Shown one piece after another: positions 48,629-62,580 of a stretch of 64,000 nt of DNA. Origin of the DNA: Manduca sexta (Eukaryota > Arthropoda > Insecta > Lepidoptera > Sphingidae); the NCBI RefSeq assembly GCF_014839805.1, contig NC_051132.1:4402001-4466000 (forward strand). The letters run 5' to 3'. The position numbers and the translations under genes were made by a program. Numbering within the stretch: the stretch's first letter is position 1; each line of letters starts with the position of its first letter. The notes under the pieces are model-generated. The model did not search any database, was not told the DNA's origin, and worked only from the letters and a program-made list of their open reading frames with translations.

Positions 48629-51600
48629 GTAGATCCCGTATAGGAATCATTTCTAAAACGTGCGAAATCAAAAGTATAACGAAATCCAAGATAATAGGTA
48701 TTAGGGAATATATTTGAATAATTCTGAAGTTAAAAAAACAGTTTTAATCGTCAAATTGGATCGTGTTAGACGCGCGGTAGGACATAAATCGAGTTTAAAA
48801 CAAATTGGCAGAGTTAGAGTCGCGACGGGCGGGGCCGCGCGCTAAGCCATGTATCTTATAGCTGAAAATGTATTCAGACAATTTATCTCGTGAAAAACAC
48901 ATCGCGCGTGTGATCAATGTAGATTTATCTCGATTCAGTTTCCTATTTTCTTTAATATTTGGAGGAAAGGAACCCAGTCGTCTATCGGTTTCCAAATTGC
49001 GTAATATCTTGAAAATATTGAAGGGAAATAAGGTTATATTTATAAGATATTTGAAAAATAAAGTCACAGTGTTGTAAATAATTAATAGAATTTAACACAA
49101 GTCTCAAAAAAGTTAAACTTTTATATAATACATAATATTATAACTCCTAATAAACACCTCAATGTGTTGGACATAATATTTATTATTAAAGAAGTACCTT
49201 TTCGTAATCAATATATTCAAACGTTCAAAGACTTTAATTCGAATAATAAAAAGACTGAAATAATCGCATCGAAAAACTGGTAGCGAGTATAAATCACAGC
49301 GAGGCAATAATGTGGGCCGCTCAGCCCCGGGGGAGCGCGCGCCCTCGCCCGAGAGAAATGCGAACGACGAAAACACTTCCTTTTGTCACATAATTGTCTA
49401 AATTGTTATTAGATGGAATAAAGACATATTACTGTGGGACTAGACTCGAGGGAAGATTTGTCGACTTCGCGCCTACGGTTTATTTACTGCCTGTGAATGG
49501 GATGGATATTTATAGTGTTTGAAAGATGATCTTTTAATAGTAGTCATTTGGATCGTCGCGCGGTCGGTAATAATTTTAAACGCACTGTCACTTTTAATTG
49601 TGTCATGGGATTTGAAAAATTACGAACGCACGCGGGATTTTGATAGATGGCGCTTAGACAAATTTATTAAGAATGGATTGTCTTAATTTTATATTGCAGG
49701 AAAATGTCAAATAAAGTAGTAATAATATTCATCATGAATTGAATTAACGACGCGCGGTACCATGTCAGAATTTATGCCGTCCGATGGTAACGCGACATCT
49801 CGCATATTTACGAGTAACGTCTCCATTAAATGAATATAAAATTTGCTCCTAATAGTTTTACGAGACTTGAGCGACATAGAATCACAAACGTTTCGGCGGC
49901 CAATAACAATAATAAAAACTGCGTATTTTGTGTGCGGTCCGTACAAATCACGACCACATGTTCCACACTAAAATCTACAACAAAACACCCCACTGACAGA
50001 TATATTAGCGGCATTGCATTCACACAAAAACCACGCACACTACACATTTGACACGTCTCCAACAAAAAAACATACAAATATACACCTTATTCCGTCGGAA
50101 CACGGTGGGTGGCATTTTACAGCACAGCAGAACAATCGTACAAATTAATTCACCACAGAAAATCCCAAAGAAGGTAGACAGTGACACAAAATATCAACAG
50201 ATGAACTGTTAAAACTCAAAAATAACTTCTTTAATAAGTGTTTTTCGACATATTTATGCCGGAGACAATATTTTTTGTTTTCAGAAATTCCCGAGATATG
50301 TTGCCCCCTTTGCTCTCTTAAAATTTTTTAAATGTTGAAAAAGGCTATGTTTACAAATTGTCGTATCACGTACTTGTGACGTCTTGGGTGGCTTCCATTT
50401 CGCAATAGCTCGCCAAGCCACATGTACCCTATTGGCGCTGTTGACTGAATTACGAGTGCAGTTCACTTGATGCACCAGCGACATTTCGCATTTCGATTCG
50501 GTGTGTGGTCTTGTCACAAACGGGACTTTTGTAATCGATAAACTGATAACAGACACTCGGAAGGGAAACGACTAATAGTTGTTATGACATTTATCCGATA
50601 AATAGCATATGCTAAATCTAAGGAATCTTTTTAAAGATGACAAATGAGCGAAAGAAATTTAATAACATTTTACGCAGGAAATAGTTCAAATTCTATCAGT
50701 TATTAGCAAATTTATTAGTCTACTAATACGATAAGCTAAAGATTTGTCTATGGTACATTTTTTGGAACATCAATTTCATTAAGTAATTTTGTCCGCCCGT
50801 CCCCCGTGTTTGCACTAGTGTGCGTCACTAATTGAGACGTATTGCAGCATTTGTACCACTGTGTGTCGCGGTACATTAACTTTTGTTTTGCCGCTAAATC
50901 GTCAACGTGATGACATCACGCTCTTAATATCTTTGGTAAAGATTATCTCGGGTTTACATATGGAAATTATTTTGGAGAAATAGAGTCAAAAATCTAATAA
51001 AAAAAAACGTAAAATACCGTTCGTTTAAAGCAAACATTTAATAATCCAAAATGAAATCCATTGCTGTTATTTTAATAATTCGCTTGGATAAACAAATGTG
51101 AAACATATCGAATTCAGGACTAAGAGTCTATTAATGACAAATAAGTTTATAAATAAACATGGAACATAAATAACTTGCGCGCAAATACGCTAAGTTGTGA
51201 ACAAATAGCACCAATTCTGGTGGCCGCAAACCAATGTGTCACGTGGCACAGTGGGACACAATCGCGCGGTGTCGGACAACGATTTAAATGTCGCAGCCGA
51301 TTTAGATTTATTTCCTCGGCTCGATTTATTGCGACCCTAGACCACCCCGCGCCTACCACGTGCGACATGGCGCCTAAAATATACAGTCTGTAATATGTAT
51401 TTATAACATAGTTTTTGATTATTTTTCTAATTCTTTTGAGTTTTAAGTATTCTCTTATATTGTAAAAAAAATGCACTTGAAAGTATTATTAAAGATAAAT
51501 TTCGTTAATAAAATTATTCGAATTAATAAGTATACTAAATATTTTCTTTTAACCACATACATTTACAGGTGCAATAGGTGAGTCCTTGTTAATAATTTGA

Positions 51601-54600
51601 TTGCTTATAAAAATTAAGTCATTTGTATGGTATCTAAAACCCCATTTTCTATCTAGATAGGCATATCGAGTAATGGCTCTTGTTACAATCGGGTCAGAAT
51701 CAATATGTCAACGTGGTTGTTGACAAATTGATAATCGATAATTCGTTGGAAACGGTTGTAATCGACTGCGCGACCCGTATATGGGGAATGATTTGTTTAT
51801 GCGAGACAAGCAGAATATAGATTTTAATCTGATAAATAGCTAAGTTATTATATTTTTTTATGAATTATAATACGAATTGTAAATAATAGTGTATATTGAA
51901 ACTTATCAGTATGTATAGGTACAATTTCATGAGAAAACAAGTAGGAGTTCTGACTCCTAAGTGCCATGCTTGGCCAATGTCTATAAACATAAGTAACAAC
52001 ATAGTAGTTTCTATATGATACTGAATTCCGTTAGTCACCGTCACACAATGGAATATTAAATTCAATAATGCTTAGCAATTTCAATGACTACAATGTCTAA
52101 TAGGAATCCAACACTTTTTCAGGCCCCATAAATAATCGAAGATATTTTTGTCCTCAAAATGAACGGTAAATTTACTATACGCTAACGCTAACGCTAAGTT
52201 CATAGACATCTACAAAAAATCTTTATCGCATTGTTGTCTCGTATCTAATTACAAATAACTAAAACAAAAGTGGCGCATCTAATCACATCGATCCTTTGCC
52301 GCATTACATGAAAGTCACGTAGTGTTGTCGCAAAACAATCCGGGATCCCTTTAGCAAACAAATGGCGGTCCCGGATTAGGGTGACAATTTAAACAGATCG
52401 CCCGGGACTCGCTCGAGGGCCGCAGTCTACACTTTCAATTTGTAACAATTACTTGCCGTCTAATTTTCAAGGAAAACCAGATTTTCACTGTAGAGGAATT
52501 GAAATGGGTGAGGTTAGTGATGTAATAAATGCTTTATGACTTCAGGTGTGATCTGACCGTGATATCATAGTGTGATTGGTATTTACGATTATGTGATTTG
52601 AGCGGAAACTGCTAATCATCTCATTTAAGTGGCAAATGGTAACATAGCATTTGTAATATTTTATGTTGGATTTTGTTAACATCTTATACCTACTGGTTTG
52701 GAATTTAATAAGTATAAGATATGCAATAACCATGACTTCAGCAAGTGACAGCGAGAGAATACATAATGCCGTATTACTGCTGATCGTACTGCATTATGAG
52801 TAAAAATGTAGCTGCTAAATTATGGAAAGTTTTTAAGTTATTGCCCGCATCTGTGTTCATGGGTAAAACAAATGGTATAGCGTGTTGAACATTTAGCATA
52901 TCCTTGTAAAAACCGTGACCGTGAAACACAGCCAATTTCACTTTAAACCATAACATATAGCATGTTATATCAAAATTTGCCTCATCCATATTAAATGCTA
53001 AAATTGCTTATACGCGGAATTGTTTTTCGCGTTCCATTTGTATTTGTTTAAGCATTCGTCTTACATGGAGGTTCGTGTCAATATTCATCAAGTTAATGCT
53101 ACGTTTTACGCGTATTACAATAAAACATTTCGGCTTCTCTACACATTACCAGAACGAATCGCCTCACTCAATACTATTTGTTTAAGTCAATGTAATCAAC
53201 AGTAAATGCTGGTGCGCCTATTTGAGCATATCAAGTGCACGGTAGATCCAGAGACAGGATTAATCGGAGAAAATTCACTGAACAAATTGAAATTTCGTTA
53301 GCGCATGTTAAGGGTAACCGAGGGAGTCAGTGGGGTACGGTTGTCACTGGAGGGGCGTTTTCCATTTCACGCTCCGTTCGCCGCTGATGACACCGCATTC
53401 CGACGACCAAATGGTTCGACAAATGAAGAGAGGGCGCAGTCGCGGACACGCCCTGCCGTGTCATAACTGTCACGCCGGTGCCACTGACTCTACCCTCTAC
53501 TATTTTGTGAACGGGTAAACTGATTTGCTGCATTTACTCATGTATATCAAAATAAAATAATGAATAAAGATATATAAATTCTACCGTTGTCATATTGGTT
53601 TTTGATGAAATTTCGAGTATTCGATTCATAATCTCTGCAGATGTTAAATATTAAATTGAGCGACGGACTTTTAACCGTCAGATACTATATATATGGCATA
53701 TTTATGCTTAAAAATACCAACGGTTAAACCCGTACCCTAACGTAATTTATCAATCCAGTAATTTAACCATTTGTCAAGCACAAACTTTGTTAGAAAAACA
53801 TTAATGATGTATAATGATCGGGTCTGTTTGAGCCTCAATTATAGTACATTGTCTTTGTTGTAAAGAAAGTAACGTTACAATAATGTTTTAGGTTGAATAC
53901 AGGTAAGCGTTTTCGCGGCGTGAAAATACAGGCTATCTAATAACCGGCAATTATGAAAAAGAAAAGAAATAATTTTTATTTACGGCCTGTATAATTGGTG
54001 GATCGAATATACCTTTTATTTTTACGTTAGGTATATTCAGCTATTTCATAGATAGCCATTAATACTGCAATGATATTGGTAAACTAAACTAAATGAATAA
54101 TTTTAAAAGAAAATAATAACGAATAATACGTACAAAAACAAAGGCTAAGAATTCAAACTAAAAACGCACATTAGTGGCTGAGCATAGGTATTTGTTACCG
54201 ATTGGTCCGTATCGGAAGGTGTTTTCTTGTGGCCGGTTCCACAATTGTTACGCCTCGCTCGTGACAACTGTCAGACACCTTGCGATGTGCGAACAGCGAT
54301 CATAAAAAACCTTCTTATTGTCCACCTGAGTAGGCTATTAAGCTCCCTGTGCGCGTGCTTCTGTTTATAGGCGGCACTGAACCAAAGCACTGCATAATGA
54401 CGTTTGATTTAGGTACATATCGGATAAATTTTCCGGTACTTATTCATAATAAAAGACTATCAATAGATCATTTTGTGCAGAATAAGAATACAAAGATGAT
54501 ATCAAATAGTTTCTGTGAAAGACCTTGTAAACGTGACCAAAATTGTATTAACTGGCAATATAAAATTTATCGATTATGTTTAAATAGCTTTCTCATATAT

Positions 54601-55896
54601 TCTTTTTCTTGGTTCCGACCGCCATGCTTCTAGATGATAGAACTAGTTTTATGATCTCCCGAACCATTCACAGCTTAAGCTTTTCCACGGCGGCTGATTC
54701 AATTAAATGTGAATGCTTTGGGTTTTGATTATGTAAAAACGAATTCCACAGAGCAATAGTCCTGTATCATGTCTCGATTATGATCGGTAATGACGAGCGC
54801 AACATCGATCTGAATCCCGGCGGGGCGCTTCCCGCGACGATTCCCGTGACGGGTGCAATCCCTTGGATTCCCGAGTACAGGTGCACTGCTATGACAATTT
54901 GAAAATGGAATGACGATATTGTTATTTAGAGCGATTAGTAACGGCTGCGTTCTATTCGACTTTTTGTATGAGGTTACTGTTAAGGAATTTCAGATTGATA
55001 TGGTTGAGATCTAGGTAGTATATTTTGTTTTTGCTTCAACCATTTATATAATCGAATTCTATTTAGGACCAATTCTGCAACAAATGATTTATCAAATAGT
55101 TTATTTTTGAATCTCAAAATCCAAACTAAGTATCGTAAATCATTCGACATACACTGACAAGCATTTTAAAGAGAAATATATCTAAATATAAACCGCACAT
55201 TTTAAAAATGAAAACAAATCACCCACCGGTCACCACAAACGAGTAATTACATTTAGGCGTATTACCGCGGCCGGTGAAAAATGTCGACGCACGCCATCGA
55301 CATATGTCACAGACGGTCCGTGAGACAGCTCGTTAAGTGTCCGGGCTCGAATTAGATTTACAAAACATCAGTATTCATTAGTCTGATTAAAGTGGCGGAT
55401 ATATCAAATGCGAAGACTGGGTGACTTATTTTAGGAAATGGTCGACATAAAAGTGTCATTCATTTGTCGTTTTGATGACATATTTGATTGTTCGTTTAAA
55501 TGCAAAAAATAATTTGTTTTTAAATAAAAAAATTGTAATTTACACGATATGCATATTTTTAACATACTGAATATGATTAAAGGCTTTACAAATATGGTTG
55601 TCCGATGGCTTCGTGATACTTATGGTAGTAAAAATTATATTCTCACGAATATAAATGTCATTATAATACGCATTTCTTTTTGCAATTTGATTTCTTATGT
55701 CAATAATCATTAAGACACCATGAGAAAATTCAATTGAGTTACTGGTTATTTACTACTTTCCGAAGAACCAATAAAAACGATAGGAAATTAATGCATAATA
55801 TAGGAATATTTTAACAAGGAAATTGTCGGGGGTAAAAATACCGAAGAAGTAGTTGGATTTTCATACATTTGTTTCGATAGTTTCGCAATGTAAAAT
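48629..55896. other. Unique DNA with several GC-richer patches; no gene
   Basis: GC-richer, non-repetitive patches stand out near 48815-48850, 49305-49370, 50370-50520, 51180-51370, 52320-52430, 53320-53500, 54200-54290, 54790-54890 and 55220-55350. None has a supported open frame or repeat match. The patch near 51236-51250 contains GTGTCACGTGGCAC, a near-palindrome around CACGTG. They could be enhancers or an unrecognised promoter/first-exon region. Confidence 0.4.
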
Positions 55897-56120
55897 AATT
55901 AATAATCATGGATATTTCTGCCTTTAAAATTTCGTCATATTAAATATTAAAGCCCGAAAAAGCAATTATTATTATTGATTTTAACCTTTTACTTCCACCT
56001 GCCCGAACTAATCACTAACTAGACGTGAATTTAAATTCTTTACTTGCCAATACTTGTTTAGTTACCCAGATTAAAGCCGAAACAAAATGTATGAAAATGG
56101 ACCTTGAGGTATCGCCTTAA
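55897..56120. mobile_element. MITE remnant with one intact arm and inverted centre
   Basis: The right arm at 56019-56120 is nearly identical to 41399-41500 and ends in TTAA. The AACTAATCACTAACTAG just inside it is also shared. The segment 55899-55946 (TCATGGATATTTCTGCC...) is the reverse complement of the corresponding centre of 41304-41350. The left arm is mostly gone; a short ATTTTCATACATTTGTTTCG-like stretch near 55858-55877 may be what remains of it. Confidence 0.75.
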
Positions 56121-59100
56121 ATAAATGTTATTTTTCTTTAAAAATAGAAGATTGATAATTATACTACGTAATGCCAACAATCGAATATTTTCATTGGCTT
56201 ATTTGAAATATTAATAGGACATCTAGACCCAAACACGATGTCACATGATTCACTATCGTTATACCTTTTCTTTGTCTGACAAATGTCTGTTTAAAATTTA
56301 AATTAGCATGAATAAATATGTTTTTCTTCAAAGCTACTTCGAGCGCGTTAATGAGACGTATTTTCCTTAGAATAATACAATGTTTTCGTATATTATTGCA
56401 ACAGTCTTTCTCGGTGGCAACGAGCATAACCTCAAAGAGAAGATAAATCAGTCTCAAAGCAAAAAGTACGAATACTAAAACACGGTACTGCAGTGAAAAT
56501 GTGACGCAGAGAGAAATAGTAGGGAACTGTCCCACACTAACTACTCGTATTAATGAAGCCATGATCAAATGATGTTAATACGTTTCGAGGAATCGCAATA
56601 GTAATCACATTTTAATGACTACATCTGTTAGTTATGTAATGACTTCATATTTTCATTTAAATACGCATAGAGTTTGCGGTAAGAAAGTTTAAAATATCTG
56701 ATATAGCTGAAAATGAATTTTGGTTAAACAAATATACAGGTATTTAGAAAAAGTTGTTTACGGTAAGCAGTGCCTTGGTTGCGACGGCGGCAGTAACCAT
56801 CAGGTGAGCGATTTGCTCATCTGATGGTTAGTGGCCACCAGTAAGTGTGATTTTGAATGCCTTTGGTAGCAATAATTTACATATAAAAATCTTTTTTCAT
56901 CTATAACGATCCGATAAAAATTATTCGATTACGTTTTTCTAAACTAGCCAAATTTTCATTAATTATTCTGACTAAATATGTTTAAGGCTCAAGACTCATC
57001 ACAGTAAAAAAAAATATATTGCTAAGATCAAATAAGGATGTAATCCGTCATAAAATAGTGTGTAAAATCTTATTCCATATTTGAAATTTATATAAATAAG
57101 ATGCAAAAGAGTGGAATACTAAATATTCAGATTTTCAGCTGAAAGTACCTGGTTGGTTTCTAGGCACAGTAAGATAGTAAGAACCTTACACAATAATTAT
57201 TTATGATGAAGATACCGAGACATGCCGCAGTACCACTAATTAGAAGGAGCGGGCATGATGCGATTTTTATTTTAATAATTATTTATTTATGTATACTCCC
57301 CTCCTGCCAGCAAAACGCAACACACAATTAATATGAATTTATTCTCTGCACCTACTTGTATTTTGGTTCAGTGGAAATGTGCCAGAGATCCTTGCTAGTG
57401 ATGCACCGTGTTAAGCGCAGTCGTTTAGATTATTTACCAGATAGAGCCGATTTAGATTTCAGATTTCAATATGCTGGTTATGCTAATGTTCATGTTTATT
57501 TGTAGCTCACCATTGATGTTTTACAGTTTTTTTTTTGGTATTTCGTTAAGTTGTTCCTTATAAAAAGTCTTTGAATAATCAACATTTCACAACTCATTGA
57601 GGTGAGTTTTTGCGTGATGTTCATACTACCGTAGCAGAAATTGCGAAAATACAGATTTATTTTTAGCGTTGGAATCAATCAATGTGAAAAAAAATAATTA
57701 ATCACGAAATAAACATTGCAATGCTGGGTTTCAAATATTTTTTTTGCCTATTTTTACACACAACGTTAGTATTTTTTCTAAACAACATTTTTTTTTGTTT
57801 TTACGATGACAGCTATTATTAATAAAAGAGACATAGTTTTTTGTATGGAGTCATTTAATCTGTTGACCATAAAAAAACTGTCACAGATTAAAAACGAAGC
57901 TGAATAAAAATGTCGTCCGCAAACCGGTTCGCGGATGAAATTCACAAATTGAAAATTATTAATCAGTAACAGATTCAGTGTTTTATAGCGCGATAAATTG
58001 TCTCACAGCTATCAGGCCGAAGCCCCTCGGACATGTGGGTGTAACGAACTCAATCGTTTATGATTGACTGGGTTGCATGTGTCCGAATAAAATTGACATT
58101 ATTTTTTTTTGAGCACGACAAAATGCTCTACACATGATAGGAAGTACAACACACAAGAAATTTCAATACTTATTTGCATAATAAATTTACAATAATTACT
58201 GTTATATACTATTATGTATTTGTAACTTAGTAGTTAAAGGATCTCGGACCATTATCATATTATGGTACTTTTGTAAGTTCGTAAAGTCTGTTTAGCTTTT
58301 AATTAATTATAATTAATTGAAAGGCATATAGTAGATATAAAAAAGACCTCAAGGCAAGTAAATACCAGTCAAATTATCTTTTTACTTGTGAAAGTTTCAT
58401 TTAAAAATTCTGAGAACTTGTAACAAAGGGATTACGGTATCTTTTTAGCAAACAATACAGTTTTTCTCACTGTTATACCGATGACTCTACGTTTTTTTTT
58501 ATTTTACTAAACTAATATTGATATTTTTACCACCAATATATTATAATGCCAATCTATTCAATTGTTTTCCTAATGCAGTATTTGGAAAATAATAAGGCTG
58601 CTATTCCAGTATATAATATTTGAAATCATTTCATTGTTATCAACTTAGGTGTACGGGAATATAAAAATTGTAAAATCACTTCTAAGTTTAGAGTGCTAAT
58701 GGTTTTTAACACTTTAATGAACAAATAAATGATCTGCTATAAAACTTTAATATAAGTAGGTACCTAGTCATATTTGTCAATATTTTTGGGGTATCTCACA
58801 TATCTTAATAAATTAGTAAATACTTTTATGCAATATCAGTTTTTCGTCAACATCAAAATTTAGGTAATTAATATTTACATGCAATTTTTGGAAATTAACT
58901 TATTTTAGGCTTTAGTTTTAAGCCTACTCCATTGTTAAATAAAGGATGGGTACATTATGTAAAATGTAAATGCTTATAACATATAAATTATTAAGAACTC
59001 TTAATATCTCTATATTATTTTTGAACAACATATATCGTTAAATATCAGTTCTATTTTTAGTTCAGTAAACGTTCTTATATCTTCGTAAACTATTATCAGA

Positions 59101-60984
59101 ACGATTGAACAAATATAAAAGAAAATAGTTTAGTCTCAGTGGCGACTTACACACGCTCTTTTGTTGTGGGACATTGTTATTGTACCATTTTCCGACCCAA
59201 TGGCTACATATTGTGACGTTTATTGAGTCGCGTTCCCCCGCGAAATGGGACACCCTATTGTCACAGTTAAATTTGCAGTCGATTAAAGCCGTTTTATTTG
59301 TAAAGGTTGTTTGTTTAGGAATTTGTGTGAAGTAAGTAGTTTTATTTTCTACTAAATAAATCTAGGAAATGTACGTAACTGTAACTTTATTTTTTTATCT
59401 GTTTAATTTTTTTACCAATTTGATGATGAGATGAACCTGAAGCATCAAATGTTAAGTTTTATAATGATTAGTTACTCTAGTAACTGAATTTATTTACATG
59501 TCCTCCAAATTTACACACAAAACCTTAACCAAGCCACAGATTCTTTGAGCTGATATAATACTCAGTGTTGCATGATTTACAAACGTCTTTACACGTACCT
59601 GCATATTATGTGAGTCAGGGTTATGTAAATTAAAAAAGTAGGTATATTAGTATAAAATATTTAAAACTGTGCTTTACTCGTTCCAAAACTAACATCAGTT
59701 AATCATCTTGCTATTTATGAAATAAAAACATCATTATGGCTCATGAATTAAGCATGTTTAAAATCCGTAATGTAGAGTAGTTTCTAAAGAAACGAAAGAG
59801 TATTAGATATACATTGAAACAAATATAAAGCTCACGTAATGTTTTACATCATTGCAAACTATTGCTTGAAATATTATTTAGAATTTTAAATAAGCTTTGT
59901 TATAATTTTTGATCGCCAATGCAATAGTTGTAAGATAGTATTTATTTCCAGATATTTTTGGATAGGAGTTTCGTGACGATATACAAATTCCATATGAATT
60001 TTGTTCCTGTATCGTGTTGAGAATATAAAAAAAAACTGATATTCCAAATACGTTTAATAATTATTGAGATTTATTTAGGTGTACAGAAAAGAGTATAAGA
60101 TAATAATGCATTCAAATCATCATCAAATATGTGGCATTAGTTTGATATCATTGAAAGTAACTACAAGCACGGTCGGATAATCGATTTCTATGATATAATC
60201 ATACATAAATCGTACATTGCGTTCAACAAGCACAGTTTACATCTCTGCTGTAGCCACTTACATACTAATATATCAATGCATTACAATAAACATTTTGATG
60301 TGCTCGAATGTGCGTATATCCTCTATTTTCACTTCGCGTCATCATCCGATTCGTATTTTACATTCTAGACTTTGATTCTTTAGTTTTCAACTAACTTGTG
60401 GAAGGTGAATGGAATGAAGTATGAGGTAATTAGGTGTATCACAAAATCAAATGGGATTTAAAACGAGTATGAAGGCCGTTGGAGGATATATTGATTTAAT
60501 TTAGTCTCTTTAACCTGTTACTGACGCTAAATAAGGCCAAAATATCAAAAGGCCAAAAGCAAACTCATTTATTGTTAGTGCTTATATTGAACAAAATATG
60601 TCATTGAATATAATTAATCTTCAGCTCTTCTCAGAATCTATCCACTAATCGTGATATATCGTTGTAATCCGCAACCAGATTAACCGAATCCAACAACAAA
60701 ATTACAAAACCAGTAATTGAATCTGCGTTATTACTCAATTTTAATTATTTACCAGAATTGAAAATGGTTATAACTATAAGTACAAAGAAATCATGTATAC
60801 GAACAGCATATAAACGATTATGATCGTATCTGTGAAAACAGGTATGGATTCAGATATTTTCTGTAGGGAACTATTGAAAAAGTACGTAGTTTTTTATAGT
60901 ATTGGCAGATTAGCAATTACTGTCTCGGCTGGAGTTAAGTGATATCTACCCTTTTTAGACACCAATAATACCAGAACAAGCATA
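56121..60984. other. AT-rich DNA; no gene
   Basis: A 125-codon open frame (56568-56191, minus) is rich in hydrophobic and AT-coded residues, with no recognised domain, and is probably chance. A foldback of 15-bp arms with one mismatch (56795-56809 and 56815-56829, loop GATTT) is built on the AACCATCAGGTGAGC motif common in lepidopteran repeats. Nothing else recognised. Confidence 0.45.
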
Positions 60985-61258
60985 GTTGCACTGTGAGCAT
61001 TAATAAATAAGACTCAAGATTTGGGAGAATAGAGTCCGTAAATCGCATTTACTGTAGGGATCGTAACACCAAACAGTAACTTTACTAATTTTGTGTAGTA
61101 CTAATGCTTTTTTGTGTAACTACACTGTGAGTATTAAAAAATAGGACTCAAGATTTGAGAGAATAGAGAGATTTTCCGAGTCCTTAAATCGCATTCACTG
61201 TACGAACCGTAACATCAAACAGTAACATTATTAATTTTGTATAGTAGTGATGATTTTC
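60985..61258. repeat. Diverged local tandem duplication (~130 bp x 2)
   Basis: First unit about 60985-61112 and second about 61119-61258. Shared blocks include CACTGTGAG, ACTCAAGATTTG, AGAATAGAG, TAAATCGCATT, CAAACAGTAAC and TAATTTTGT in the same order. The second unit has an insertion of about 12 bp (AGATTTTCCGAG) in its middle. Offset is 134 bp at the start. Confidence 0.75.
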
Positions 61259-62477
61259 TGACCAAGTCAGTCAATTAAAAATGCAGAAAAAACGTATACG
61301 GAGCGGCTCTACTAAAATAATAATAATTATTTTAATTGTATTTGTGTGAAAATTTCAGTTAATTTATATATACGTACCTATTTATTCCTTATAAATATAT
61401 ATTTGTTTTGGAAAATCTATCAGACAAATTAACCTCACAAATCCCACCTTGATCCTACCCTGTATGTGTATTTCACAGCGCGGCGTGGATCGCGAGTGGG
61501 TTTTAATAACGTATATTTAGACAGATGGTATAATTGATAACTGTGTCGATTACTAACAATGTACGAGCACATGAAAGCACCGAAGTGGACATAAAATTAG
61601 TTTATTAGTGGAATTAACTAGAAAATTCTTTTGATCGCATTATCTCATAATACACGAATTCTAAGATATTAAATGGATAGTAGTATTCATAGTAGTTTGT
61701 TTCTTCGAAACAAGCCGTTTTCTTATCGTAGCTTTCTATTGAATAGCCTGACCATGAAAATAAAAAGCCGCGCCACGCCGGGGATAAAATATGGAACTAA
61801 TTTCGTGAACTGACTAGCAAAACAAAATGATGCCTCCAAAGCAGGATTTTCCTAGTCAAGTCCTATTATAATTATAGGCGCAGTTATATTATATTGCCCT
61901 GACGTCTAAAAAGAGTCTAAAAATTTTATTCGTATTTTTTCCGACGTTACTACGTGCAAACCCTTTACATTGAGAGCAAGTGTTGTGTTAAATTAAATTA
62001 AACAAAATGCGCAGTCACCTCACCCGCGACGCGAATCACCCTCGCTGTTAAGCATAACCGAAGATTACAGACTGGGGTGAGAAGATCCTTGTTTTATTAA
62101 CTCCTGTTTGTGAATTTAATTTACCCTTTAATGCGAAAACGAGATTTTAGTTTTAGGTTTAAAGTTGGTATGCTTTGGGGTGATATACGGGGTCATTTTG
62201 ACATTGCGTTATTAAATGAAACCACATAATGATCTTCTCAAAAATAATATTTTAAAATATGTTTTTTGAACCGTATATGTAATATTAAAAAGTGTATGTT
62301 ATTAACAAAATATATCAGTAAAAAATAATTTTAATTTTACGCGCCCTAATACTACTAGTAATATGCTTAGAGAACTCGCCGCAGCGGCAACATCATACTT
62401 TCATTCAGAAATACACTCATGCACACGCCATATCTACAAAATAATTAAAAAATATAAAAAGTCGTTCGTAAAATTCA

Positions 62478-62580
62478 CAGGAGGTTGCTGGATGCGGGCC
62501 GTTTCCAATAGGTCCATCTGGAAATCTTTGCGAGAGGCCCATATTCAGCAGTGGACATCTTGCGGCTGATTATGATGATG
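62478..62580 (+). mobile_element. LINE 3' end, plus strand
   Basis: In frame: CWMRAVSNRSIWKSLREAHI then QQWTSCG and TGA, followed by TTATGATGATGATGAAGG. Same family as 22936-23052. Only the C-terminal codons remain, preceded by unrelated AT-rich DNA in an open frame that starts at 62363 and should not be taken as a gene. Confidence 0.85.

Noticed and set aside
56191..56568. 125-codon hydrophobic minus-strand open frame
   Set aside because: Composition follows local base bias, there is no recognised domain, and it overlaps nothing else that looks coding.
62363..62569. 68-codon open frame as a small gene
   Set aside because: Its C-terminal half is the LINE reverse-transcriptase tail; the N-terminal half is unrelated AT-rich DNA.
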